DNA of 64,000 nt from Candidatus Gastranaerophilales bacterium. GTDB taxonomy: Bacteria; Cyanobacteriota; Vampirovibrionia; Gastranaerophilales; Gastranaerophilaceae. Positions 18,836-28,204 of the stretch are shown here, in pieces. The DNA lies in the NCBI GenBank assembly GCA_016282705.1, contig JAEELO010000001.1, positions 1 to 64,000 of the forward strand. Direction: 5' to 3'. The notes under the pieces were generated by a model. It was not told the origin of the DNA. It did no database searches and saw nothing but the letters and a program-made list of their open reading frames with translations. Position 1 is the first letter of the stretch; every line of letters begins with the position of its first letter. Made by a program: the position numbers and the translations under genes.

Positions 18836-20247
18836 TATTTTTCTCCCATTGCTGTTTGAAGATTTGTCAAAGCCACATTATATTTATAGATTGTTTGAAC
18901 GTAATCCATTTGAGCTTTGTTATAATTTTCTTTTGCATCCTGAAGTTCAATAAAATTTCCAAGTCCTACTTCATATCTTGCATCTGCAAGTTCATAGTTT
19001 TCAAGAGTTTGTTTAACTTTTGTTTGCATTAACGGAATATTTTTTTCCAGTTGAACCATATTTACATATGCTGTTTGAACTTGAAAATATATACTTTGTT
19101 TAACTAATTCAACATTTTTTTTAGCTATTTCAAGCTGAGCTTTATTTTCTTTTATTTTTAATTTTGTATCCATTAAATTTAAATTATTTGTGGATAAATA
19201 CGCTCCCATTGTTACACCGTTAGTATTGTAGTGGGTATTATTATTCCAATTATATCCTACAGAACCGGTTAAATCCGGTAATAATGAACGTTTTGTATAA
19301 TTTAAAGCTTCTTTAACTGCATCTTGAGTAGCCAGCATAGAATGCAAATCCGGACGATTTTTATATGCTATTTCCACAGATTGTTTCATTGTATACGGAT
19401 AAGGCTCAAATTTATAATTTTCAAGAATATCCGTTTTTTCAACCTGCGTTGTTAAAACGGCACTTTGGGGATTAACCGTTCCGTCTTCATTTGTTGTGGT
19501 ATTAGCTATATTTATTAAATTAACTTCCGCATAATTATTTTTAAAATTAAATGTTTCGGTATTTTCTATTTGATATTCGGGTGCATCCGTTATATACATA
19601 GCACTATTTAATTGTAAAATAGCTTGTTCATAGAGATTTTCGGCATTAACAAGACCTATTTTTGCATCACTCAAATAAACTTCTTCATTAACCAAATCAA
19701 TTTTAGAAACAAGACCTTCTTCATAAAAAGCTTTTGTTCTGTCATATTGTCGTTCGTTAACATAAACATTTGCTTTTTGTATATCAACATTTGCTTTAGC
19801 GGCAAGAACTCCGTAATATGCAGACTTAACATTATTTGATGTGCTTAAAATAGCATTATCCAAATCATATTGAGCTGCTATTTTATAAAATTTCTGCATC
19901 TTAACCTTAGATAAAACTTTACCGAAACTGTATATCAACTGGTTTAATGCAACTCTGGCTGTTGTATTATTACTGTGAGTTGAAACATATTTATTATCGG
20001 TATTTGCAAAATCATATCCTACGCTTGCTCCTACCGTAGGGAAATAACTTGCCTTACTTTGACCGACTCTTGCATCATTTACAATAACATTTTGCTTATA
20101 TATTTCAATCTCCGGACTGTTTTTAATCGCCAGTTCAATACAATCGTTTATTGATAATGTAGCTCCCTGTTCAATTTCTTCAATTGCTTCCGCTTTAATT
20201 GAAAATATAACCATTAATACTGCTAATATATATAATATTTTTTTCAT
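18835..20247 (-). CDS. tolC: TolC-family outer membrane efflux protein
   Basis: A 470-residue outer-membrane channel. Residues 1-21 are a signal peptide (MKKILYILAVLMVIFSIKAEA). The mature protein has the duplicated TolC helical pattern. The first repeat contains SINDCIELAIKNSPEI and the second SVEIAYKNRPDLHSML, each followed by long heptad helices. It ends with the YxVGLGNFxELQDAxENYNKAQ-type equatorial helix. It heads the export operon. Its presence shows a diderm envelope. Confidence 0.92.
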   Translation of the reverse strand: MKKILYILAVLMVIFSIKAEAIEEIEQGATLSINDCIELAIKNSPEIEIYKQNVIVNDARVGQSKASYFPTVGASVGYDFANTDNKYVSTHSNNTTARVALNQLIYSFGKVLSKVKMQKFYKIAAQYDLDNAILSTSNNVKSAYYGVLAAKANVDIQKANVYVNERQYDRTKAFYEEGLVSKIDLVNEEVYLSDAKIGLVNAENLYEQAILQLNSAMYITDAPEYQIENTETFNFKNNYAEVNLINIANTTTNEDGTVNPQSAVLTTQVEKTDILENYKFEPYPYTMKQSVEIAYKNRPDLHSMLATQDAVKEALNYTKRSLLPDLTGSVGYNWNNNTHYNTNGVTMGAYLSTNNLNLMDTKLKIKENKAQLEIAKKNVELVKQSIYFQVQTAYVNMVQLEKNIPLMQTKVKQTLENYELADARYEVGLGNFIELQDAKENYNKAQMDYVQTIYKYNVALTNLQTAMGEK

Positions 20248-20377
20248 ATTATTCTCTCTGATTAATTATTTAACATTATACATTACATACAACGACAGGG
20301 GAAATTGATAGTTCATTTATTACAGCAGTACTATTTTTCAAGACAAAAAACTAATTATGTAATATTATTTAATGTTT

Positions 20378-20406
20378 TTGACTATTACGTGTATTTGTTG
20401 TGTAAT
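20378..20406 (+). promoter_or_regulatory. Putative promoter of smc
   Basis: TTGACT (20378-20383), a 17-base spacer and TGTAAT (20401-20406). The smc ATG is at 20441, giving a leader of about 28 bases. Confidence 0.5.
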
Positions 20407-20440
20407 ATAAAATGTCTAGACATAGGTATCATCAAAAATA

Positions 20441-23400
20441 ATGCACATAAAAGAACTTGAAGTCGATAACTTTAAATCTTTTGCCAATGAAATAAAAATC
20501 CCGTTTCTTAAAGGCTTTACTGCCGTAGCAGGCCCGAACGGTTCAGGGAAGAGTAATATCATTGACAGTATTTTATTTGCATTGGGATTGGCAAATGCAA
20601 GGAACTTGCGTACCGAACAAATTACAGACTTTATTTCTACATATACCAAAAAGAATGAAGCTTTTGTAAAAGTTACATTTGAACCCGATAATAATACAGA
20701 AGAACCAATTACCGTTTCAAGAAAATTAAGGAAATCATCACAAGGCTATACCAGTGTGTATTATCTTAACGAAAAAGTCTCTACCCTGACTGATATTCAT
20801 ACAAAACTTGAAAAATATTGTATTACTCCGAACAGTTACAATGTAATTATGCAAAGTGACGTTATGAGTATTGTCAATTGCTCTAATGTTGAAAGACGAA
20901 AGATTATTGATGAAATTGCAGGTGTTGCGGATTTCAACAGAAGAATAGAAAAAGCGCAAAATGAGCTTTTGACTGTTGAAGAACGTGTAGAAAATACTAA
21001 TTTGATTCTTAATGAAATAAGTTCTTCCATTGAGCGTTTGGCACAAGAAAAAGAAACCGCTTTAAAATATCAAAAATTAAAAACGGAAAAATTCCAATTG
21101 GAAAGCCAAATTACAACCGTAAAATATTTTGATATAAAAAGAAATCTGGAGCTTGCACATCAAAATATACTTGAATTTAACAAAAAGAAAAAAGAAGAAG
21201 AAGGTAATTTAAAAAAGCTTGAAGAAAGCCTTGCTGATATTAAAAAAAGATATAACGAGATTTCCGAACTTGTAAAAAACAATGGTGAAGCTGAACAAAT
21301 CGATACTAAAAAGCAGCTTGAAGAATTGAAAGGTCAAATCGAGCGTAAAAATTTTGCCATAAATTCCGTTGAAAAAACAATTCACGATAACCTTAAAACC
21401 ATTGAGAATTCAAAAAACGGTATTGAAAACCACAAAAAGAACATAGAAAAGTTTACAAATGAAATTGAAGCAAAGAAAAAAGAAATAGAAGAAATTGAAA
21501 ATCTTATAAAAGTTCAGGAGGCTGAATTATCAAGAATACTTGAAGAAGTATCGGGACTTAACAAGAATGCAGATAAACAGCTTGAAGAAAGAAATAATTT
21601 AAAAAAAGAACTTGAAAAATTAAAAGAAGAAGAATGGAATATAAAATCAGATACTATTCCTTTAGAAACAGAATTGGCAACTTCGAAAAAAGATGTTGAA
21701 AATGCAAAAAAATCTTTAGCAGAATTAACCGAGTTTAAAAATAATTTTAAGGGTAATAAAGATAAGCTGGCAGTTCAGGTAGAAGAGCTTACAAAAGAAT
21801 TGAACGATTATAAACTTGCACAAGAAAACGTTGTGTACAGTTTAGACAAAAATAAAAATGAATTATCCGATTTAATGTATGATATACAGGCAGCACAAAG
21901 AAAAATACTTACCATAGAAGCACAAAAAAATGCATATGAAGAAGTAAATCTCGGTCGTGCAATTGATTCAATTCTCAAAGCCAAAATAAGAGGGGTACAT
22001 GCACCATTACTTCAATTAGGAAGTGTTGATAAACAATACGCAACAGCCTTAGAAATTGCAATGGGCGGAAGAATGAAGAACATTGTAGTAGATGATGAAG
22101 ATGTTGCAAGAACTTGTGTTGATTATTTAAAATCCGCAAGAGCAGGAAGGGCAACTTTCTTACCTCTTACAAAAATGAAGAAAGCGCCAAGCAGCCTTAA
22201 AATACCTAAAGAAAAAGGTGTTATTGATTTTGCAATAAATTTAATTGATTTTGATGATAAATATTTAGACTCATTTTTCTATGCACTCGGCGAAACATTA
22301 ATTGTTGAGGATTTTGACTGTGCTAAAAAATTGATAGGTAAATATCGTATAGTTACCCTTGACGGAAGTCTTTTTGAAAAATCAGGTGCTATAACAGGCG
22401 GTGACAAACAGGAAACAGGATTAAAATTCAGCCAAAATCAAGACGAAGAATTAAAAAATTATAAAGCTCGCTTTGAAGAATTGAAAAAGCAGCAATCTTC
22501 TTTGGAAAATAAACAAAAAGAACTTGAGGAAAAACAAGAGAAAATAAGAACTAATTATTCAAATACCATGACAGCACTTAACGGTGCAAAAATTGAATTA
22601 AAAAATTTAAACGATAATTCTCAAAATAACGAACAGAAAATTGAAGAATATAACAAAACTATTAAAGAAAATGAACCTAAAATTCAAAATTTAGAAAAGA
22701 AACTTGAAAAATTTGAAGAAAAACTTGTTAATTTAAATGACAAAATGCTGGTTCTTCAAGATAAAATAACCGAAATTGAAAGTAAGATGACAGAAGGCGA
22801 ACTTAAAAAATTAAAAGAAATGACTTCTGCTATTGAAAATCAAATAAAAGAATATCAAAATAAAATATTAAAATGTAATAGTCAAATTAATGAATTCAAC
22901 AGAGAAATAGTTTTCAACAACGATTTAATCCGCTCAAAAGAAGACCAAATAAAAACTCTGTTAAAAGATAATGAAATTGCAAAAGAAGATAAATTAAAAT
23001 TTGCTGAAGAAATTAAAGAAATAGAAGTACAAACAACGGCACTAGAAGAAAAAATCAAAACTTTAGGTGAAAAACTTAAACAATTACAAAGTCAAAGAGA
23101 TTTAGTTCAGGAAGAATTGTTAGAAGCAGAAAACAATAAAAATAAAATTAATAATGAAATAGAAAGAATCGGAGAGCAAGTTGAAGCCTTTAAGGCAAGA
23201 AGACGAGAACTTGAACCTCAACTTGAAGAAATAACATCAGAATTGAAGAATAATGAAATAGATATTAATTCTTTGGTTCCGACAGAAATTTCTACGGAAG
23301 AAATAACAGGAAAAATCCAGCGTTTACAAAAAAGAATGGAGGATATGGAGCCTGTTAATATGCTTGCTATTCAAGCATATGATGAAGTTAAAGCAAGGCA

Positions 23401-23932
23401 TGATGAGTTAAAAGAGCAAATAGAAACCTTGAGTAAAGAAAGAAAAGAAATTCTTGAAAAAATGAGCGGTTTTGAACAAAAGAAAAAAGAAAACTTCATG
23501 ACCACATATAATAATATAGACAAGAATTTTAAAGAAGTATTTGCTCAGTTATCAGAGGGAGAAGGGAATTTGGTTCTTGAAAATCCCGAAAATCCTTTTG
23601 AGGGCGGTTTAACAATTAATGCTCAAATCAGAGATAAAATGAAACAAAAACTTGTTTCAATGTCAGGCGGTGAAAAATCTCTGACAGCACTTGCTTTTGT
23701 ATTTGCAATACAAAAATACATGCCGGCACCATTTTATGCGCTTGATGAGGTAGATGCAAGCTTAGATGAAATAAATCTTGATAAATTATCTGACATGATA
23801 AAAGAGCAGGCAAAAAATACGCAATTTATAGTAGTTACTCACAAACAAAATATGATAAAATCAGCAGATAGGACGATAGGTGTAACTCAAAAAGAAAAAG
23901 GAAAAACTCTCGTCACGGGTATCAAAAATTAG
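20441..23932 (+). CDS. smc: Chromosome partition/condensin protein SMC
   Basis: A 1163-residue SMC ATPase. Walker A GPNGSGKS is at 31-38. Two long coiled coils flank a hinge domain (about 505-655), whose sequence includes KIRGVHAPLLQLGSVDK and ends near GAITGG. The C-terminal head has the signature LVSMSGGEKSLTALAF and Walker B FYALDEVDASLD. It forms the bacterial condensin with ScpA and ScpB, which follow at 10-base spacings. The promoter lies in the region shared with the divergent tolC operon. Confidence 0.98.
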   Translation: MHIKELEVDNFKSFANEIKIPFLKGFTAVAGPNGSGKSNIIDSILFALGLANARNLRTEQITDFISTYTKKNEAFVKVTFEPDNNTEEPITVSRKLRKSSQGYTSVYYLNEKVSTLTDIHTKLEKYCITPNSYNVIMQSDVMSIVNCSNVERRKIIDEIAGVADFNRRIEKAQNELLTVEERVENTNLILNEISSSIERLAQEKETALKYQKLKTEKFQLESQITTVKYFDIKRNLELAHQNILEFNKKKKEEEGNLKKLEESLADIKKRYNEISELVKNNGEAEQIDTKKQLEELKGQIERKNFAINSVEKTIHDNLKTIENSKNGIENHKKNIEKFTNEIEAKKKEIEEIENLIKVQEAELSRILEEVSGLNKNADKQLEERNNLKKELEKLKEEEWNIKSDTIPLETELATSKKDVENAKKSLAELTEFKNNFKGNKDKLAVQVEELTKELNDYKLAQENVVYSLDKNKNELSDLMYDIQAAQRKILTIEAQKNAYEEVNLGRAIDSILKAKIRGVHAPLLQLGSVDKQYATALEIAMGGRMKNIVVDDEDVARTCVDYLKSARAGRATFLPLTKMKKAPSSLKIPKEKGVIDFAINLIDFDDKYLDSFFYALGETLIVEDFDCAKKLIGKYRIVTLDGSLFEKSGAITGGDKQETGLKFSQNQDEELKNYKARFEELKKQQSSLENKQKELEEKQEKIRTNYSNTMTALNGAKIELKNLNDNSQNNEQKIEEYNKTIKENEPKIQNLEKKLEKFEEKLVNLNDKMLVLQDKITEIESKMTEGELKKLKEMTSAIENQIKEYQNKILKCNSQINEFNREIVFNNDLIRSKEDQIKTLLKDNEIAKEDKLKFAEEIKEIEVQTTALEEKIKTLGEKLKQLQSQRDLVQEELLEAENNKNKINNEIERIGEQVEAFKARRRELEPQLEEITSELKNNEIDINSLVPTEISTEEITGKIQRLQKRMEDMEPVNMLAIQAYDEVKARHDELKEQIETLSKERKEILEKMSGFEQKKKENFMTTYNNIDKNFKEVFAQLSEGEGNLVLENPENPFEGGLTINAQIRDKMKQKLVSMSGGEKSLTALAFVFAIQKYMPAPFYALDEVDASLDEINLDKLSDMIKEQAKNTQFIVVTHKQNMIKSADRTIGVTQKEKGKTLVTGIKN

Positions 23933-23942
23933 GGAATAGTTA

Positions 23943-24818
23943 ATGTTAAATCCAAAGAATCAAGAAAATTTTTATATAAACAGCACAGCCGAATTTTATG
24001 AACAAACAATGGGTTTTAACCCTAATTCTATTATGGAAAAACCTGCCGATGAACTGGATGGTATTGAAGTGCTTGTTCAAATGGCTAAACAAGGTAAAAT
24101 TGACCCGTGGAATATTGATATAGCAGATATTGCAGATAAATACATGCTTCATATTTCGGAAAGTAAATCCAATAATTTAAGATTGAGCGGAAGAGCATTA
24201 TTTTTTCTTGCTGTTCTTCTTAAATTAAAGTCAAATATTCTTGTCGGCATTGATCCAATGCAATTTGAAGTTCAAGAAAATCCTGTTGATGCGGAATATG
24301 ATGATAATGATGATTCAAGATTTAATGATGATATGTATTATCAAAATTATTTTCCTGATAATGTTATACCTATTGAAGATATTATTCAAAGAAGAACGAG
24401 TGTAAAACAAAACAGAAAAAGATTGGTAACACTCAAAGACTTAATTCGCCAATTGGAATTTTATGAAAAATTAGACAAAAAAGAGTCTATTGAAAGTTCA
24501 TTGGAACGTGCAAAAAGAAGAGTAAGAAGCTATAAAAATCTTTCAAATGAAGATATTATTAATCTTGCTCAGGAAGAATATATAGAAAGCAGTGTTAAAA
24601 TTCTTCAAGAAAATCTTACCAAAATTTTTGAGACAGAAGAAAAAGTGGAATTAAATACATTAACATTATTGGGACTTGATAAAACAACCGCATATATAGC
24701 ACTGTTGTTTTTATCGGTTAAAACGGATTTTGAATTGCAGCAAGATGAGTTTTATTCTGATTTATATGTTGTCAAAGCCGAAAAAACTGATATAATACAA
24801 GAAGAGCAGACGGCATAG
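23943..24818 (+). CDS. scpA: Segregation and condensation protein A (kleisin)
   Basis: A 291-residue kleisin. The N-terminal SMC-binding part contains DELDGIEVLVQMAKQGKIDP and the typical WNIDIADIADKYM, followed by LRLSGRALFFLAVLLKLKS. An acidic linker (about 110-150) is followed by the C-terminal winged helix. It bridges SMC heads. The gene follows smc by 10 bases and precedes scpB by 9. Confidence 0.93.
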   Translation: MLNPKNQENFYINSTAEFYEQTMGFNPNSIMEKPADELDGIEVLVQMAKQGKIDPWNIDIADIADKYMLHISESKSNNLRLSGRALFFLAVLLKLKSNILVGIDPMQFEVQENPVDAEYDDNDDSRFNDDMYYQNYFPDNVIPIEDIIQRRTSVKQNRKRLVTLKDLIRQLEFYEKLDKKESIESSLERAKRRVRSYKNLSNEDIINLAQEEYIESSVKILQENLTKIFETEEKVELNTLTLLGLDKTTAYIALLFLSVKTDFELQQDEFYSDLYVVKAEKTDIIQEEQTA

Positions 24819-24827
24819 GCAGAAAAT

Positions 24828-25343
24828 ATGGATTTAAAATCAAGAATAGAAGCTGTATTATTTGTTACCGGTAAAGCTGTTGAATTGAAAGAAATTGCTG
24901 AAATTCTTGGTGCGGAAGAAACTGAAGTTGAAGAAGCAATCTTAGAATTAATAATGGATTATTCCGCTCGTGACGGCGCTTTGGAGATAGATGACGAGAA
25001 CGGATATATATTACAAGTGAAAACTGACTATATGGATATAGTGGAAAAGATGTGTCCTGTTGATATATCAAATGCCGTATTAAAAACTTTAGCCGTTATA
25101 TATCTGAAACAACCAATCAGACAGGCAGAACTTAAAGAAATAAGAGGAACTAATGCATATGATCATATACAGGAACTCTTGAATTTAGGGCTTATTAACC
25201 GCAAAAAAGATAAAAACGGTCGTTCATATAACTTAAAAACTACGCCAAAATTTACAGAATATTTTAAAATAAAAGGTAACTCCGAAATTTTATCCAAAAT
25301 GGGTACGGAAAGATTAACGGAATTATTGGAACTAAATAAATAA
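24828..25343 (+). CDS. scpB: Segregation and condensation protein B
   Basis: A 171-residue protein with two winged-helix domains. It begins with LKSRIEAVLFVTGKAVELKEIAEILG. The second domain carries LKTLAVIYLKQPIRQAELKEIRG and LLNLGLINRKKDKNGRSYNLKTTPKF. It is the non-kleisin condensin partner, encoded directly after scpA. It lies 10 bases before the next gene, which has its own GGAG. Confidence 0.93.
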   Translation: MDLKSRIEAVLFVTGKAVELKEIAEILGAEETEVEEAILELIMDYSARDGALEIDDENGYILQVKTDYMDIVEKMCPVDISNAVLKTLAVIYLKQPIRQAELKEIRGTNAYDHIQELLNLGLINRKKDKNGRSYNLKTTPKFTEYFKIKGNSEILSKMGTERLTELLELNK

Positions 25344-25353
25344 AGGAGAATAT

Positions 25354-26907
25354 ATGGAAGAACAAAACTACAACAATGAAGAAAAAAGAAGAGGTTCTAA
25401 AATTACTTTAATAGTAATCATAATTATTCTGGTATTACTGTTAATAGTATATTTCTTCTTACAACGTTTATGGCCTGATTATGTATTTAATCAAGGTAAA
25501 CGTCTTTACGATGCAGGACAATATGAAAGAGCGCTGCAAAAGTTTGATCAGGCAGCTAACGGTAAACCATACGATAACGAGCCTGTTTATTATCAGGCAT
25601 TGACTTTATCCAAATTACCGCCTACATATGAAAATCAAAAGAAATTATTTGATATTTCACAACTTGAAGATTGCGACGAAGCAAGTAAATATGCTGAAGA
25701 TGCTCTTTTGAGAATACGTTCAAATATAATAAATCAATTTGGTTCAAACTATGCTGATAATATTCTTTTTGATGATTTATTAATCAGATGGAACAATAAA
25801 CAACCTATTACATATTCAATTAATAATCTTGTAAATGTTCCTCAAGAATATATTGATACTGTTAGAGATGCATTTATGCAATGGCAGAATGTAACAAACG
25901 GTGAAATCACATTTAAAGAAACAATGGGTAATTTAAACTCAAATATTAACATCAATTTTGTTGATGATATTGCTACAAACGGAGAATATGATCCGAAAGT
26001 TACAGGAAAAACAGTTCCTGTATTTGATGACAAAAATATTCTCAGAAAAATGGATGTTTCAATAAAGAAAACCGATGCAAGAGGCAATATATATGATACA
26101 GATAAATTACATACACTTGCTTTACATGAAATAGGTCATGCATTAGGTTTAGGTTCTCACAGTTTTGATAATAATGATATTATGTACTACACAGGTGATA
26201 TAATTGATGATGAAACATACAGAAAAGATATCACTGAAAGAGACTTAAACACTGTAAGAATTTTATATAAGTTAATTCCTGATGTAATTGATATTCCTAT
26301 TAATCCTTCAGAATATAATAATTACTATTATCATTATGTTATCACAGCATTTCCTGATGAAAACTACGAAAGAGAAATTGAAAGATTAATAAACGAATTA
26401 AGAAATGACAGAAAGAATATTATTACATGGGTTGATTTAGCAATCACTTATGCATACAAACGTCAATATGCTCGTTCTAATTATATCTTAGAACATATTA
26501 TTCCGCTTGTAACAACTGATTTACCAAATCAGCAGGTTGTTCTTTATAACTTAGCTGCAAATCATTACAAGTTAAAAAATTATGATACTGCATCAAAATA
26601 CTTACGTATGGCAGAAAGTGTACAATCAGATTTCGATACACAATTACTTGATGCTTTCCTTGATGTAAGACATAATAAGCTTGAATTAGCAAAAATGAAA
26701 TTAGATGCATTGTTCAAAAAATATCCGGATAATATTGATATTGCTTTAAAAATTGCTGAAATTTATCACATACAAAAGGATACAAAAACAGAACACGAAT
26801 TTATTGAAAATTTTATCAAGAAATATCCGAAAGTAAAACGAGACAGAAGAATTCAAAAATATCTTGCTAAAAAGAAATCATATTTAACTTTAGCAGATGC
26901 TAAATAA
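25354..26907 (+). CDS. Membrane-anchored metzincin-type zinc protease with TPR repeats
   Basis: A 517-residue protein, with AAAGGAG before its ATG. One N-terminal helix (ITLIVIIIILVLLLIVYFFL, 17-36) places the rest outside the cytoplasm. A short TPR-like unit (about 44-120) is followed by a protease domain with HEIGHALGLGSHS (H258, E259, H262, H269) and a Met-turn DIMYY (275-279). The C-terminal 200 residues are further TPR-like helices. The third His sits one residue later than in classical HExxHxxGxxH metzincins, as I recall for several cyanobacterial and proteobacterial M10-like proteases. It is probably cotranscribed with smc-scpAB. The last 8 bases overlap the convergent rimO end. Confidence 0.8.
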   Translation: MEEQNYNNEEKRRGSKITLIVIIIILVLLLIVYFFLQRLWPDYVFNQGKRLYDAGQYERALQKFDQAANGKPYDNEPVYYQALTLSKLPPTYENQKKLFDISQLEDCDEASKYAEDALLRIRSNIINQFGSNYADNILFDDLLIRWNNKQPITYSINNLVNVPQEYIDTVRDAFMQWQNVTNGEITFKETMGNLNSNININFVDDIATNGEYDPKVTGKTVPVFDDKNILRKMDVSIKKTDARGNIYDTDKLHTLALHEIGHALGLGSHSFDNNDIMYYTGDIIDDETYRKDITERDLNTVRILYKLIPDVIDIPINPSEYNNYYYHYVITAFPDENYEREIERLINELRNDRKNIITWVDLAITYAYKRQYARSNYILEHIIPLVTTDLPNQQVVLYNLAANHYKLKNYDTASKYLRMAESVQSDFDTQLLDAFLDVRHNKLELAKMKLDALFKKYPDNIDIALKIAEIYHIQKDTKTEHEFIENFIKKYPKVKRDRRIQKYLAKKKSYLTLADAK

Positions 26908-28204
26908 TTCCGATTAAATCGTATTCAACAGCTCCTGTTATTTTAGCGGTTACAATATCGCCCGGATTAACAGGAGTTGTTGTATTTATATATATTAAAC
27001 CGTCTACCTCAGGAGCATCCTTATAAGTACGTGCGATAATATCACCGTTTTCGTTAATTGCTTCAACAATACAATCAATCTTTTTTCCTATTAGTTTTTT
27101 ATTTATTTCTGATGAAACAGCTTGTTGAAGTGTCATTAACTGTTTTCTGCGCTGTTTTTTTATCGATGCTTTAACTTGGGGTTTTAATTTATCTGCCTTT
27201 GTATTTTTTTCTCTTGAAAATTCAAAAACACCAAGTTTATCAATTTTCATTTCTTTTATAAAATCATATAATTCTTTAAAATCTTCTTCTGTTTCAGTCG
27301 GATATCCCACAATAAATGTTGTTCTTATTGCAACATTCGGAATAATCTTTCTTATTTTTTTTATTAGTTTTTTATTATCTATAATAGGTCTATTCATAGC
27401 TTCAAGTATATTTTTACTTACATGTTGAAGCGGAACATCTATATATTTAACAACTTTATCAAGTTTGTTGATTGTTTCAAGCAAGTCGTCAGTTAATAAT
27501 GAAGGATATGTATACATTATCCTAATCCAATTGAGTTCATTTATTTTATTCAATTCAATTAAAAGCTTTTTTAATGACGGTTTACCGTATATATCTTTAC
27601 CGTAACTTGTAGTATCCTGTGCAATTAAAACAATTTCACTTACGCCTTTTTTTGCTAAATCTTTTGCTTCTTTAACAATATTTTCAATTTTTCTTGATTT
27701 ATAATGTCCTCTTAATTGCGGAATAATACAGTAACCGCAATTAAAATCGCATCCGTCGGCAATTTTTATATAAGAGCTTGCACCCATTGTAATTTGCTGG
27801 CGTTCTATATCTTCAGGATATTTATATTCCGGATTTTCGTTTACCTCATATCTCGTTTCTTTTGTTTTTGTGACTTTTTTAACAATATCAACTATTTTAT
27901 CAATGTCTGATGTTCCTACAAAGCCTATTGCTTCAGGAATTAGTTTCTGCAATTCTTTTTTATGCTTTTGAGGAAGACAACCGGCAATAATAACCTTTTT
28001 CCCTGCATTTATCATTTCAAATATTGAAGCAACAGATTCTTTTTCCGCATCATGAATAAAAGAACATGTATTTATAATTACTATATCTGCTTTTGTTTCA
28101 TCCAGTGTTATTTTATAACCGTTTGCTGCGAGTTTACCCAGCATAAGCTCGGAATCTATCAAATTTTTTGCACAACCGTGGTTAATTAACGCAATTTGTC
28201 TCAT
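26900..28204 (-). CDS. rimO: Ribosomal protein S12 methylthiotransferase RimO
   Basis: A 434-residue radical-SAM methylthiotransferase that modifies an Asp of ribosomal protein S12. The N-terminal UPF0004 domain has NHGCAKNLIDSE, which favours RimO over MiaB, plus INTCSF and IIAGCLPQ for the auxiliary cluster. The radical-SAM triad is CDFNCGYC. A TRAM domain closes the protein. It overlaps the end of the convergent TPR-protease gene by 8 bases and directly abuts the upstream GT-C-like gene. Confidence 0.93.
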   Translation of the reverse strand: MRQIALINHGCAKNLIDSELMLGKLAANGYKITLDETKADIVIINTCSFIHDAEKESVASIFEMINAGKKVIIAGCLPQKHKKELQKLIPEAIGFVGTSDIDKIVDIVKKVTKTKETRYEVNENPEYKYPEDIERQQITMGASSYIKIADGCDFNCGYCIIPQLRGHYKSRKIENIVKEAKDLAKKGVSEIVLIAQDTTSYGKDIYGKPSLKKLLIELNKINELNWIRIMYTYPSLLTDDLLETINKLDKVVKYIDVPLQHVSKNILEAMNRPIIDNKKLIKKIRKIIPNVAIRTTFIVGYPTETEEDFKELYDFIKEMKIDKLGVFEFSREKNTKADKLKPQVKASIKKQRRKQLMTLQQAVSSEINKKLIGKKIDCIVEAINENGDIIARTYKDAPEVDGLIYINTTTPVNPGDIVTAKITGAVEYDLIGII

